Assembly (NCBI GenBank): GCA_037189845.1
Contig: JBBCIS010000007.1
Location: 62,001-126,000, forward strand
Direction: 5' to 3'
DNA length: 64,000 nucleotides
Origin: JAMLHH01 sp037189845
Lineage (GTDB): Bacteria > Bacteroidota > Bacteroidia > Chitinophagales > JADIYW01
Part shown: positions 16,389 through 25,174 of the stretch, piece after piece
How positions within the stretch are numbered: the first letter of the stretch is position 1
Layout of the letters: every line of letters begins with the position of its first letter
Position numbers and translations under genes: made by a program
Notes under the pieces: model-generated
What the model was told of the DNA's origin: nothing
Database searches by the model: none
What the model saw: the letters and a program-made list of their open reading frames with translations, nothing else

Positions 16389-16442
16389 CGTAATTTTGAT
16401 GGTAGATACAAGCCATGGCTTGTATCTACCATCAAAATTACG
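16389..16442. repeat. Perfect 54-bp palindrome
   Basis: Each half is 27 bases and the centre is GCC/ATGG/C with no spacer. The left half runs CGTAATTTTGATGG then TAGATACAAGCC; the right half is its exact reverse complement. It contains the stop codon of the lipoprotein at 16438-16785 and would form a very stable hairpin in that mRNA directly after translation ends. No T-run follows. Confidence 0.9.
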
Positions 16443-16785
16443 CCTGACATAATTCGTCATTCAGACATTCTCTCATTCCCCCTACGGTAGCTGTTTCATC
16501 AAGCAGGGGTACATCATATTCTGTGAGTTTTTCAGAAACTGCCGTTAATCTGTCGATTTGTTCGGCATTCAGGTCTTTTGCCTGTTGTTTCATCTCTTCC
16601 GAGCCTGCTTTTGCCAGTTCAAGTTGCATTTTGGTACAGTCTTCAGATGAGAGGTCTCCTTTTTTCTCATATTTTTCGACGATAGATTCCATTTCTCCTA
16701 TTGTTTTGTCGATGCTGTTTCCACAGCCTGAGAATGTTACTGTAATCACAGCTATGATTATGAATAGATAGTGTTTGATTTTCAT
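16438..16785 (-). CDS. Small lipoprotein
   Basis: The 115-residue protein has a type II signal peptide (MKIKHYLFIIIAVITVTFSG then Cys in TFSGC). The mature part is about 90 residues of charged helix (IDKTIGEMESIVEKYEKKGD, then MKQQAKDLNAEQIDRLTA). The layout, a small helical lipoprotein with EYEKK-type helices, is common in Bacteroidota envelope proteins, but no function is known to me. Its stop codon lies within the 54-bp palindrome. The leader upstream is shared with the gene starting at 14929. Confidence 0.75.
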   Translation of the reverse strand: MKIKHYLFIIIAVITVTFSGCGNSIDKTIGEMESIVEKYEKKGDLSSEDCTKMQLELAKAGSEEMKQQAKDLNAEQIDRLTAVSEKLTEYDVPLLDETATVGGMRECLNDELCQA

Positions 16786-16887
16786 AATTATTGGTCTTTG
16801 TAATGAATGAATTTGTTTTTGTTTAGACGACAGACGACCATATGTGCTAAAAGTTGCTTACGCCAGATGAAAGTCTGAACTATGATT
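16783..16887 (-). repeat. Duplicated leader element, copy 2
   Basis: Matches the leader at 14927-15031 in two words (16783-16807 and 16866-16887), each with one mismatch; the sequence between them differs. Confidence 0.7.
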
Positions 16888-16980
16888 TTTTGAGTATTAG
16901 GTATTGGGATTGCTGAAGCCCGTAGAGGTTTTTATTCTCACGCAGAGTCGGAAAGGGCTGAATTCAACCATCAAATTAGT

Positions 16981-17460
16981 TTACAATCCTTTGAACCATC
17001 CCTGAAACATTTCGCCTACAAGTGGTATTGGTTTGGGTTTTTCATTGATGGCGTTCATCAGGCTGATAACCCACATCACAAATGTGAATGGCAAGACTAT
17101 AAAGAACCCTAATAAAGGAATGATTACCAAAAAAGATAAAATTGCAATTCCCAGATTCTGGCGGATATAAAATGAGCCTAAATCTGATTTGTTCTGATTG
17201 TTCAGAATGAATGCAATCAACAATCCGGGAAGTGAAAGGTGCGAAAGAATCGCTATGAGTTTGGTATTTTCATTGAGAGTTCCTAACGTAGAACCGGATT
17301 GGGTGAGCGATACGCCGCAGCTTATGCACATGACCTGATTGGGATTAGTTTCTACGCCACAACCTGAGCAGTAGTTCTTTTCTGTGCGAGGATTAAATCC
17401 GCATTTCGGACAGCCAACAGCTTTTTCATTGACTTCGTTTCCGCAATTTCTGCAATACAT
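16981..17460 (-). CDS. Double zinc-ribbon membrane protein (DUF4870-like)
   Basis: The 159-residue protein starts with two zinc ribbons: CRNCG..CPKCG (residues 3-21) and CSGCG..CISCG (about 31-49). A hydrophobic domain follows with segments LSLPGLLIAFILNN and GIAILSFLVIIPLLGFFIVL, then FTFVMWVISLMNAI. The membrane part has the DUF4870 pattern (FYIRQNLGIAI, i.e. a QN/QA motif before the second segment). Such proteins are small inner-membrane proteins of unknown function. Start at ATG 17460, directly before CRNCG. It seems to be transcribed alone. Confidence 0.8.
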   Translation of the reverse strand: MYCRNCGNEVNEKAVGCPKCGFNPRTEKNYCSGCGVETNPNQVMCISCGVSLTQSGSTLGTLNENTKLIAILSHLSLPGLLIAFILNNQNKSDLGSFYIRQNLGIAILSFLVIIPLLGFFIVLPFTFVMWVISLMNAINEKPKPIPLVGEMFQGWFKGL

Positions 17461-17542
17461 GGTTTTGTTGTTTAAGGTTTATGAGTTTTTGAGTTCATAG
17501 CACACGGTCTATACTTCGATGGACTCAGTGACAGATAATTTT

Positions 17543-18127
17543 CTAAAAATTCACACACAGTCCCAAGCGTGCAAAAGATATGTCATATCCTAACTCAGCA
17601 AATGCTCCGAAGTGTTCTGCGAAGTTGTATTTGGCACCGATGAAAGCACCATATACGCCGTACATAGAGCCGTAGTTGTAAGGATTGCCTCCGTAACGGT
17701 CATAGTAAGTGTCTTTGTATCTGTACATCCTTACACCCAATGTGACACCTGCGTATGGGTCAAATTTGTTGTTTTTGTCTTTCAGAACTGTGAGGTGATA
17801 AGTAGCTCTGGCTGCAAATATGTAACTCGTCCATGTAGCCCTGTAATCTCCGTTGCCGTATTTGTAATGTGAAGATTTCCAGCCCACGATACCACCGATG
17901 CCTATCGTGCCGGGCCCCACATCGCCTTTGATGCCGTGGTCATAGCTGATGACAAATGCCGGTAGGTTGACGGTCTTGCCGTAGTAGCCGTAGCCTAATC
18001 CGAAACCTGCTGATAAACCTAATGTTTTAGAACCTTTGTCAAATGCAGGTTCGTTGGCCATAAGGTTCTGGAAGATGCTTGTAGTCATTACAATCATCAG
18101 GATGCTGAAGATTTTTTTAGTGTTCAT
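17543..18127 (-). CDS. Outer-membrane beta-barrel protein
   Basis: The 194-residue protein has a signal peptide (about 1-24, MNTKKIFSILMIVMTTSIFQ). Alternating strands rich in G and Y follow: GLSAGFGLGYGYYG, GTIGIGGIVGWKSSHYKYG and VYGAFIGAKYNFAEHFGAF. It ends in the strand GYDISFARLGLCVNF, with a terminal Phe as expected for a barrel inserted by the BAM complex. The size fits an eight-strand OmpA/OmpW-like barrel without a peptidoglycan domain. Function unknown. Confidence 0.8.
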   Translation of the reverse strand: MNTKKIFSILMIVMTTSIFQNLMANEPAFDKGSKTLGLSAGFGLGYGYYGKTVNLPAFVISYDHGIKGDVGPGTIGIGGIVGWKSSHYKYGNGDYRATWTSYIFAARATYHLTVLKDKNNKFDPYAGVTLGVRMYRYKDTYYDRYGGNPYNYGSMYGVYGAFIGAKYNFAEHFGAFAELGYDISFARLGLCVNF

Positions 18128-18376
18128 AATTGTAGTGTTAATTAAGGTTTAAAAGATTTTTTTAATGTTCAGGGTTATTTTTCGATATTGTTTCTCAGTG
18201 AGAAGTCAAACAGTTTGAGGGAAGATCTTTGTTCACTGCCTTAGCGTCATTGCGAGCCTTTTATGGTTTCGAGAGCATTCGAACTACAGCCCAAGCCTTA
18301 ACCACCATCGCACATTGGTCATTCTCTCATTTTTTACGAAATTCAGAGATACTTATAGAATTTTATCATCTTATGG

Positions 18377-18412
18377 GTGATAGTATATCCGCCTTTTCGG
18401 ATAATTTATCAC
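18377..18412. promoter_or_regulatory. Symmetric operator upstream of the XRE gene
   Basis: Two nested inverted pairs share one centre: GTGATA (18377-18382) with TATCAC (18407-18412), and TATCCG (18386-18391) with CGGATA (18398-18403). The spacers of 3, 6 and 3 bases are exactly symmetric. The operator abuts the -7 box, so a bound protein would block RNA polymerase. Confidence 0.7.
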
Positions 18413-18420
18413 TATATTTG
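18413..18420 (+). promoter_or_regulatory. TAnnTTTG -7 box of the XRE gene
   Basis: TATATTTG lies directly after the operator and ends 8 bases before the ATG at 18429, giving a leader of only a few bases. Confidence 0.65.
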
Positions 18421-18428
18421 CCTTACTC

Positions 18429-18803
18429 ATGAGCAATGCTATAGGATACAAGGTCAGGAAAGTGCGCGAGCTGAAAGGCATCACGCAGGAGTATGTGGCG
18501 GAATCTCTCGGTGTCAAACAAAATACTTACAGCAGGATGGAAACGGGGAGTCTCAAAATTCAGGACGCACAGCTGGACAAAATCGCCGAAGTATTGGGCG
18601 TCGAAAGAGAAGAGATAGAATCTTTTGACGAAAAGCTCGTTTTTTATAACTGTACCCAACATAATAATACAATAGGTATCAACCAAACATTCAATAATGC
18701 CTCATCCGATGACATCAAACGCCTGTATGAGGAACTACTCAGTGCCAAGGACCGTATTATAGCGCAGTTGGAGCGGAGGCTCAGGGATTTGGGAGAATTG
18801 TAA
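18429..18803 (+). CDS. XRE-family regulator with C-terminal coiled coil
   Basis: The 124-residue protein has a Cro/C1 HTH at residues 6-62 (KVRKVRELKGITQEYVAESL then GVKQNTYSRMETGS). A short linker (FYNCTQHNNTIGINQTFNN) and a C-terminal coiled coil (LYEELLSAKDRIIAQLERRL) follow. This small cytosolic type is frequent in Bacteroidota. The perfectly symmetric operator at 18377-18412 next to its own -7 box points to autoregulation. No toxin or other partner gene is adjacent: the next gene is convergent. Start at ATG 18429, agreeing with the promoter position. Confidence 0.9.
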   Translation: MSNAIGYKVRKVRELKGITQEYVAESLGVKQNTYSRMETGSLKIQDAQLDKIAEVLGVEREEIESFDEKLVFYNCTQHNNTIGINQTFNNASSDDIKRLYEELLSAKDRIIAQLERRLRDLGEL

Positions 18804-18872
18804 ATGAGGACAATGCGTGAACGAAAGAATGCTGATGTCCGGTGACTGTAAGAAAACTTTGCTCCAAAAACG

Positions 18873-20111
18873 CTATATCTTTCCCGGTGTAAGACTTGTC
18901 AGTTGTTTTACTGCTCTGTGTGCAGGCAACCAGGCCATCAATGCGCTGATAGCGATAATAATGATGGTAATCAATGCGAAGTCGCCCCACTTCAACTGAA
19001 TCGGATAAGCATCAATCATAAAGGATGCTCCGGGTATTTTGACCAGCCCGAATTTTATCTGAATCAGACAAACTACTGTTCCAACTACCAATCCGGTGAA
19101 TGCTCCCAGCAGGGAAATCAGTAGTCCTTCGAAAAGGAATATATTCCTGATCTGTGATTTATCTGCACCTAAAGCACGTAATGTGGCGATATCCTGTTTT
19201 TTCTCGATAACCAGCATGGACAATGAACCGATAATATTGAATGCAGCAATTAATACAATGAAGCTCAGAATGGCAAAAACTGCCCATTTTTCTGTCTTCA
19301 TGACTTTGTACAGTGTTTCATTTTGCTCATAACGGGTTTTGACGATAAAACTTTCTCCTATCTTTTGCTGTAGCTTATCCTTGATTCTGACGGCATCTTT
19401 TTCAGAATCAGCTTTTATCTCAATAGCTGAAATTTTTTCCGGCATATTCATCAGATTTTTCGCAAAATCAATAGGAACAATGATATACTTATTGTCAAAA
19501 TCCTGTTGTACTGCAAATACACCTCCCGCATAAATCTGTTCCGAACGGAATGCATTTGCCACATCATTCAATGCAGTCTTATCGCTTCTGGGCATATATA
19601 AGGTCACAAATGTATTAGGCATCATAACATTGATTCCCAGAGTATATGCTACTCCTGCACCTAAAACGGATGACGAAATGCCATTGTAATATAACTCTGT
19701 ACCTCCACTGTACATAAAGCTATCCAGCTCATCTACCACAGAATAGTAATGATCATCTACTCCTTTCATAGTGATGATGGATTGCTTCCCCTGGAACTCA
19801 GCCAGTACATTTTCCTCTATCACCTGGCTATAACTGATAACGCCTTCTGTACTTTTCAGCAATTGTTGCATTTCATCCGTCGGCTCAAAGAATTTACCTT
19901 CTGCCGGAAGAATGATCAAATCAGTATAAAATACTTTGTACAGAGATTTGACCAAATCTTCAAATCCATTAAAAGTGGACATCACTATGATCAATGCACC
20001 GGCTCCTACAGCCATAGCAAATGCTGTAATCATGGATATAACATTGATGACCCGTGTGGATTTTCGGGAAAAAAGATATCTCGCGGCTATAGACAGAGCA
20101 GGGTATCTCAT
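18873..20111 (-). CDS. LolC/LolE-type ABC permease (FtsX family)
   Basis: The 412-residue inner-membrane protein has one TM near residues 20-48, a periplasmic MacB/FtsX domain (about 50-270), and three C-terminal TMs (about 275-305, 325-355 and 375-395). Family landmarks are AARYLFSRKSTRVINVISMI at the start, VIEKKQDIATLRALGADKSQ and LIVFEG-like text (IFLFEGLLISLLGAFTGLVV). LolC/E proteins release outer-membrane lipoproteins to the carrier LolA, which suits a region encoding several lipoproteins. No LolD ATPase lies nearby. It starts 9 bases after rbfA, so the two are co-transcribed. Confidence 0.88.
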   Translation of the reverse strand: MRYPALSIAARYLFSRKSTRVINVISMITAFAMAVGAGALIIVMSTFNGFEDLVKSLYKVFYTDLIILPAEGKFFEPTDEMQQLLKSTEGVISYSQVIEENVLAEFQGKQSIITMKGVDDHYYSVVDELDSFMYSGGTELYYNGISSSVLGAGVAYTLGINVMMPNTFVTLYMPRSDKTALNDVANAFRSEQIYAGGVFAVQQDFDNKYIIVPIDFAKNLMNMPEKISAIEIKADSEKDAVRIKDKLQQKIGESFIVKTRYEQNETLYKVMKTEKWAVFAILSFIVLIAAFNIIGSLSMLVIEKKQDIATLRALGADKSQIRNIFLFEGLLISLLGAFTGLVVGTVVCLIQIKFGLVKIPGASFMIDAYPIQLKWGDFALITIIIIAISALMAWLPAHRAVKQLTSLTPGKI

Positions 20112-20120
20112 CCCTATCGG

Positions 20121-20540
20121 CTATAAATCTTCTTTATACGGATTCGTATCCTCAAAGTCGCTGTTTTTTCTCAGCTCCTCAATTTCGCTATCTTTCTCTT
20201 TGATTTCTTTGAAAAGATTATCCAGTTTGATGACCTCATCCATGGTATCATCTCTGAAAAAAGCCAGTTCTGGTATCACTCTTACTTTATTGCGAATTTT
20301 TTTACCGAGCAGTCCTCTGATTTCTTTATTGTTGTAATCAATTAGCTTGAGTAGTTCATTCGGATTCGGGGTATTATATATGCTCAGGTAAATTCTCGCA
20401 GTATACAAATCCGGTGTGATTCTGACAGAAGCAATTGTAACAAGCGCACTCCCTAAAATTTCTCTGGCTTCTCTTTGAAAAATTTCACTTAATGCGATTT
20501 GTATTACTTTATTGACTTGTTGCTGTCTGATAGATTCCAT
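20121..20540 (-). CDS. rbfA: Ribosome-binding factor A
   Basis: The 139-residue protein is a one-domain KH-like rRNA maturation factor. Recognisable parts are RQQQVNKVIQIALSEIFQRE at the start, LVTIASVRITPDLYTARIYL in the middle, and the conserved end LAFFRDDTMDEVIKLDNLF, in which the F-x-x-D-D segment is typical. It helps process the 5' end of 16S rRNA and finish 30S subunits, above all in the cold. The last 20 residues are acidic and probably disordered. It heads a two-gene operon with the LolC/E permease and is divergent from the ABC exporter. Confidence 0.93.
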   Translation of the reverse strand: MESIRQQQVNKVIQIALSEIFQREAREILGSALVTIASVRITPDLYTARIYLSIYNTPNPNELLKLIDYNNKEIRGLLGKKIRNKVRVIPELAFFRDDTMDEVIKLDNLFKEIKEKDSEIEELRKNSDFEDTNPYKEDL

Positions 20541-20580
20541 ACCTGTTTCTTTTCCAATGTAAAACTAAGAAAACTATAGA

Positions 20581-20588
20581 TATATTTG
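20581..20588 (+). promoter_or_regulatory. TAnnTTTG -7 box of the ABC exporter gene
   Basis: TATATTTG ends 8 bases before the ATG at 20597, again implying a leader of a few bases at most. Confidence 0.55.
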
Positions 20589-20596
20589 TTGGAAGC

Positions 20597-22423
20597 ATGG
20601 ATAGCATACGAGTACTCTGGGGGCTGATTCGGAAATATTTAACTCTTGTTGGGTTAAATATGCTCTTCAATATCCTTTCTGCCGGATTATCTGTTTTCTC
20701 TTTGTTGATGCTGATTCCTTTTCTTCAGGTACTTTTTTATCAGGAAGAACAACTGCTCTCTAATTCGGGTCTCCCAAAGATCCCGTTTATAGACGTGCTC
20801 TATCACCAATGGATAGATTTACTGGAAAGTCAAGGCCAGCAGACTGCACTTTTTGCGCTTTGCATTTGTCTGATGCTGGTATTTATCTTGAAAAACGGCA
20901 CCAGATATCTGGCCGCATATTTCCTTGTACCTGTACGTACTGGCGTAATGCGCGATCTCAGGGCAGACATTTATAAAAAATTGCTCTCGCTGGATTTTAG
21001 CTTTTTCAAGAAAAAAAGACGTGGCGAAATTCTCACAAAATTCGGCAATGATGTTCAGGAAGTAGAATACGGCATCATCAATTTCATAGAAACCGGCATA
21101 AAAGAACCTGTCACGATTGTTGTCACTCTGACAAGTCTGGTCATCATGAGCCCTTATCTGACCATGTGGGTTTTGATACTTTTACCTGTGTCTGCTTTAG
21201 TCATAGGCAGAATCGGAAAGAAATTAAAAAAGGATTCTTTTAAAGCTCAATATCAGCTATCACTTTTACAGATGATGGTGGATGAAGTCATGCATGGTAT
21301 CAGAATCATTCAATCTTATAATAATACCGGTGTTTTATTCAGAAGATTTCAGGATGTCAATCAGGAATACAGAACGCTTCATTCGGATATGCTGAAAAGA
21401 AAAGAGCTGGCTTCTCCCCTTTCCGAAATGCTGGGAGTTATTGTTGTGGCGGCTTTGCTGCTCATCGGCGGTAATGCTATCCTGAATGGAAACAGCAGCT
21501 TGTCACCGGAAGTGTTTATCACATACATTGTCGTTTTTTCCCAGATCATTTCTCCGGCAAAAGCTTTTTCCAATGCATGGTATTTTATTCAGAAAGGAGT
21601 TGCCTCTCTGCACAGAATTCAGGATTTGCTGGAAGAAAGACCTTTTTATGAAGTCAATCCGGGCACCATCAGCAAACATTCTTTCGACAGCAGCATAGAA
21701 ATCAATAATCTGAGCTATGCATTCGAAGACAGAAGGGTATTGAAAGACATCAAACTTTCTATTAAAAAAGGTCAGAAAACAGCTTTCGTAGGACCATCAG
21801 GCAGCGGTAAAACAACTCTGATCAATCTGATTTCCAGAATTTATGATGTTCCTCAGGGGAAAATTCTTGTAGATAATCTGGATGTAAATGATATTCAGTT
21901 ACACGATTTCAGAAATCTTTATGCTATTGTTACACAAGATCCGATTTTGTTTTTTGGCTCTATTCAGGAGAATTTACTGATGGCTGATTCAAATGCTTCT
22001 TTTGAGGAAATGATAGAATCTCTGGGCCATGCTGATGCACTGAATTTTGTATTGGATCTGCCGCAAACAATGATGACAGATATAGGTGAAAGAGGTTTAA
22101 TGCTCAGCGTCGGACAACAACAGAGGCTGACTCTCGCCCGTGCATATCTTAAAAATGCCCCGATTTTAATTCTCGATGAAGTAACGGCTTCGCTGGATGG
22201 CGTTTCTGACCAGTCTATCCGTGAATCCATAGGAAAAATCAGCAAAGGCAAAACAGTCATCACTGTAGCTCACAGGCTTGCATCTATCGCAGACTATGAT
22301 CAGATAGTTTTTTTAGAAAGTGGTGAAATTACCGGAATCGGAACCCACCAGGAACTGATACAATCTCATGCATTATACAGGCAGATGGTAGCTTCTCAGC
22401 AATTGAACAGTATGGTCAATTAG
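20597..22423 (+). CDS. MsbA-like ABC exporter (fused TMD-NBD)
   Basis: The 608-residue half-transporter has a six-helix membrane domain (about 1-320) and a nucleotide-binding domain (about 350-600). The NBD shows Walker A GPSGSGKTT (about 398), Q-loop VTQDPILFF, signature LSVGQQQR, Walker B ILILDEVTA and H-loop VAHRLA. The signature is LSVGQ instead of LSGGQ, a mild variant. Homodimers of this type flip lipid A-core or other amphiphiles, and lipid export is the likely role. It stands alone with a promoter box directly upstream and a terminator behind. Confidence 0.92.
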   Translation: MDSIRVLWGLIRKYLTLVGLNMLFNILSAGLSVFSLLMLIPFLQVLFYQEEQLLSNSGLPKIPFIDVLYHQWIDLLESQGQQTALFALCICLMLVFILKNGTRYLAAYFLVPVRTGVMRDLRADIYKKLLSLDFSFFKKKRRGEILTKFGNDVQEVEYGIINFIETGIKEPVTIVVTLTSLVIMSPYLTMWVLILLPVSALVIGRIGKKLKKDSFKAQYQLSLLQMMVDEVMHGIRIIQSYNNTGVLFRRFQDVNQEYRTLHSDMLKRKELASPLSEMLGVIVVAALLLIGGNAILNGNSSLSPEVFITYIVVFSQIISPAKAFSNAWYFIQKGVASLHRIQDLLEERPFYEVNPGTISKHSFDSSIEINNLSYAFEDRRVLKDIKLSIKKGQKTAFVGPSGSGKTTLINLISRIYDVPQGKILVDNLDVNDIQLHDFRNLYAIVTQDPILFFGSIQENLLMADSNASFEEMIESLGHADALNFVLDLPQTMMTDIGERGLMLSVGQQQRLTLARAYLKNAPILILDEVTASLDGVSDQSIRESIGKISKGKTVITVAHRLASIADYDQIVFLESGEITGIGTHQELIQSHALYRQMVASQQLNSMVN

Positions 22424-22435
22424 GAGTAGGTGCTG

Positions 22436-22469
22436 ACAACGGTCAACGGACAACCGCTGTTTTATTCTT
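22436..22469 (+). terminator. Probable terminator after the ABC exporter gene
   Basis: ACAACGGT / ACCGCTGT pair with one mismatch, followed by TTTTATTCTT. Confidence 0.55.
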
Positions 22470-22539
22470 CAGCAAGATTAGATATCGATTATCAAGAGTT
22501 TAAGTAAGTAGAAATCAGAGTATAACTTCTACTAACTAA

Positions 22540-25110
22540 CTAATTAGGCATATTGAGAATCAACGTTTTCTTAGTTTCAGTCATGCCATTGATGCCAATT
22601 TCCATTTTTTTCAGCCTATCTATCATTGCTTTTGCCTGAATTACTCTGTTATTAGGATATTCATTCTGAATCACGTTATTCACTATCCCCAATCCCTTTT
22701 TAAAGGTTTCAATATCCACTGCAAGTATATATTTTTCAAATGGGACAAAGATATCTCTGGCATAATGATGTAAAATTGACAGCATCGATCTTTCAAAATA
22801 AGGTAAATCTTCTGCCTTGGGATTTTCTGCAAGAATTTTAACTATTGCTGATTCCAGGTGTACATTTTTTACGTTCATCCAGGGTTTTGCAAAAGCATAA
22901 GCATCTTTTCCCAGGCTATCCAGCAAGATCCTCAAACAGGTTGCCCTGATTTGATTGGAGCTGTCAGTTTGCAGGAGATTTTTTGCCGTCAGAATGATTT
23001 CCGGATCTTTCAGCTTTTGCAGCGCCAACAGGGTATTGTACCTCTCAAAAACCTTATCCGAATAAAGATATGGCAATAATTTTTTCAGAAGTATTTTTTG
23101 ATTTGATGAATCAAAGGAAGCCGCCAGCTCCATGATCTTCTCTCTGACAAACCAATGCTGATTTTCCATCTGAGGCAATAAAATGTCTGCGACCACTTTA
23201 AAATCTCCTTTCTTTTTCAATTGATTGATCACAAAAATCTTATCCAGCACATAAGATGACCTGTTATAAATTGTACGCAATTCGTCGTCGGCATATGTGT
23301 ACTCAGCTTCCCAAACCTGCAGCTTACCCGGATCGAAATTAATAGTCAGCGGTTTCGACGGAGAAGATATCCTGATCCTGTCCTGTTTGTTGGAAAGTGT
23401 AACCATATGCCTGACAACAGTATCCGGAAAAATCAGATCCACATCCAGTATTATCTTATGTACCGGAATTTCTGCATTGGGATGCAATATCTGCTTTTGA
23501 TAAAAATCCAATACAACTTCCTTGTGCTCTTCATCGTATTTGTGAGCAATCTCTACATTCGGATGTCCCGGTTGATACCACCATTGATCAAAAAACCAAT
23601 TCAAATCCTGACCTGTCACTTTTTCAAAAGCCATCCTTAACTGATGTACTTCTGCTGATTGAAATTCATTAGCTTTTAAATATTCTCCCAATCCCTCAAA
23701 AAATGCTTCATCTCCGATGTATTTTCTCAAAAGATGTAATGCCATTCCTCCCTTTTCATACCTGTGCCTGTCAAACACATCCTTGGGAAGTGTATAATAG
23801 TTTTGTATGATTGGCTCTACTTTCTGGTAGGTATATTCATGCAGGTAGGAATTATACCTGTTGTACCAATGCACATGCGCATCGTCTATTCCTTTCCATT
23901 TTTCCAGCCAGAGATATTCTCCGTAATTTGCAAAAGATTCATTCAGGGTGATTTGTGACCAGCTTTCACAAGTCACCAGATCGCCAAACCACTGGTGCAC
24001 CAGCTCATGCGCAATGATGAGATCTTCACCCCAATATTTATCCAGGAGATCCTGTCTACTGCACATCATTCCTTCGTGAAATACAGATATCGTGGTATTC
24101 TCCATTGCTCCGGCAGTAAAATCATATACTGCTACCTGCTTGTAATTATCCCAGGGATAGTCGTAATAAAATAAATCAGAGAAATACTCCATCATTTCCG
24201 GTGTCCGTCCAAATACTTCCTGCACATCTTTGAAATAAGGCTCCAAAGCATAATAACTGACTTCTTTATCTCTCCACTTATCTTCATATTTCAGATACGG
24301 GCCCACTATCAGAGCAAATAAGTAAGGAGTATGTGTCTGATTTTGACGCCAGTAATCTGTTCTGGATCCATCTGTATTTTTAGTCTGGCTGATCAAAGTT
24401 CCGTTAGAAATCGTCGTCATAGAATCAGCTACTGTTACATATATTTCCTGAGTCGTTCTTTGGTTGGAAGCATCCAGCGTAGGAAACCAGCAGGATGATG
24501 TTTCTGTCTCCCCCTGCGTCCATAAAATGGTGGCCCGGTAAGGATTGGTTTTATGACTATTGATGAAATAAGCACCCTGCCCCAACACTTTTTGCATATC
24601 ATTCAGCTCATGTGTATGTGCGGTATATTGAATTTTAATTTCAAAAGTATCCTTTCTTCCGACTGCCTGGGGTAGCTGGATTTTCAGCTTCATACCATCA
24701 TACGCATACTGCATAGGAGCTACATATTGATCTAAGCTCCATGAAACCGTATCAAAATCCATCCCTTTTGCATCCAGCACTAATTCCGACTGCTTATAAA
24801 ATTGTGCTTTCAATTTTAGTGTTGCAATACCACTGATTGATCTTTTTTCAAAATCAGGGGTGATTTCCAATTTCGTATGCAGCAGCTCGAAATACCTGGT
24901 ATAAGATCCTTTATAGTCTGATATTTTGTTGACGGGAAACACATTCATTGTGTCCATCAGATATTCTTCAAAAGTATCTTTCTGTTGATTTTTTTTGTTT
25001 TTCCTTTTCTGTCCGTACGCCGGTAGAATAGATGTAAATATTAAAATCAGTATTAAAAGTTTTAAGATCGGCTTATCGGATATCATTTTTTTCACATTTG
25101 GGTATATCAT
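22540..25110 (-). CDS. M1-family zinc aminopeptidase, exported
   Basis: The 856-residue protein has a hydrophobic export signal near residues 15-33 (ends PAYGQKRK). The peptidase part carries the substrate-binding GAMEN (334-338), the zinc motif HELVHQW (368-372) and the third ligand Glu in LNESFAN (Glu391). The C-terminal part (about 620-830) has HEAT-like alpha repeats. M1 enzymes remove N-terminal residues from peptides. Location in periplasm or outer surface is inferred from the signal. An inner ATG at 25086 gives a neater signal peptide and may be the true start. It is divergent from the biotin-carrier operon and transcribed alone. Confidence 0.92.
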   Translation of the reverse strand: MIYPNVKKMISDKPILKLLILILIFTSILPAYGQKRKNKKNQQKDTFEEYLMDTMNVFPVNKISDYKGSYTRYFELLHTKLEITPDFEKRSISGIATLKLKAQFYKQSELVLDAKGMDFDTVSWSLDQYVAPMQYAYDGMKLKIQLPQAVGRKDTFEIKIQYTAHTHELNDMQKVLGQGAYFINSHKTNPYRATILWTQGETETSSCWFPTLDASNQRTTQEIYVTVADSMTTISNGTLISQTKNTDGSRTDYWRQNQTHTPYLFALIVGPYLKYEDKWRDKEVSYYALEPYFKDVQEVFGRTPEMMEYFSDLFYYDYPWDNYKQVAVYDFTAGAMENTTISVFHEGMMCSRQDLLDKYWGEDLIIAHELVHQWFGDLVTCESWSQITLNESFANYGEYLWLEKWKGIDDAHVHWYNRYNSYLHEYTYQKVEPIIQNYYTLPKDVFDRHRYEKGGMALHLLRKYIGDEAFFEGLGEYLKANEFQSAEVHQLRMAFEKVTGQDLNWFFDQWWYQPGHPNVEIAHKYDEEHKEVVLDFYQKQILHPNAEIPVHKIILDVDLIFPDTVVRHMVTLSNKQDRIRISSPSKPLTINFDPGKLQVWEAEYTYADDELRTIYNRSSYVLDKIFVINQLKKKGDFKVVADILLPQMENQHWFVREKIMELAASFDSSNQKILLKKLLPYLYSDKVFERYNTLLALQKLKDPEIILTAKNLLQTDSSNQIRATCLRILLDSLGKDAYAFAKPWMNVKNVHLESAIVKILAENPKAEDLPYFERSMLSILHHYARDIFVPFEKYILAVDIETFKKGLGIVNNVIQNEYPNNRVIQAKAMIDRLKKMEIGINGMTETKKTLILNMPN

Positions 25111-25174
25111 ATCAATGGATAGGCATTGAATATTGTTTATCTTGGCTTGGGATTTTCAGATTAATAGCAAATTC

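Larger units (their letters stand above)
18128..18428. other. Divergent control region between the barrel and XRE genes
   Basis: About 300 bases hold no gene. The right end holds the operator and -7 box of the XRE gene (18377-18420). The middle (18242-18330) contains TTAGCGTCATTGCGAGCC, a word resembling degenerate repeats found between genes of this phylum. No TAnnTTTG box was found for the minus-strand barrel gene. Confidence 0.5.

Noticed and set aside
16178..16450. 90-codon minus frame between two lipoprotein genes
   Set aside because: Covers the palindrome and intergenic filler and overlaps a real gene in another frame.
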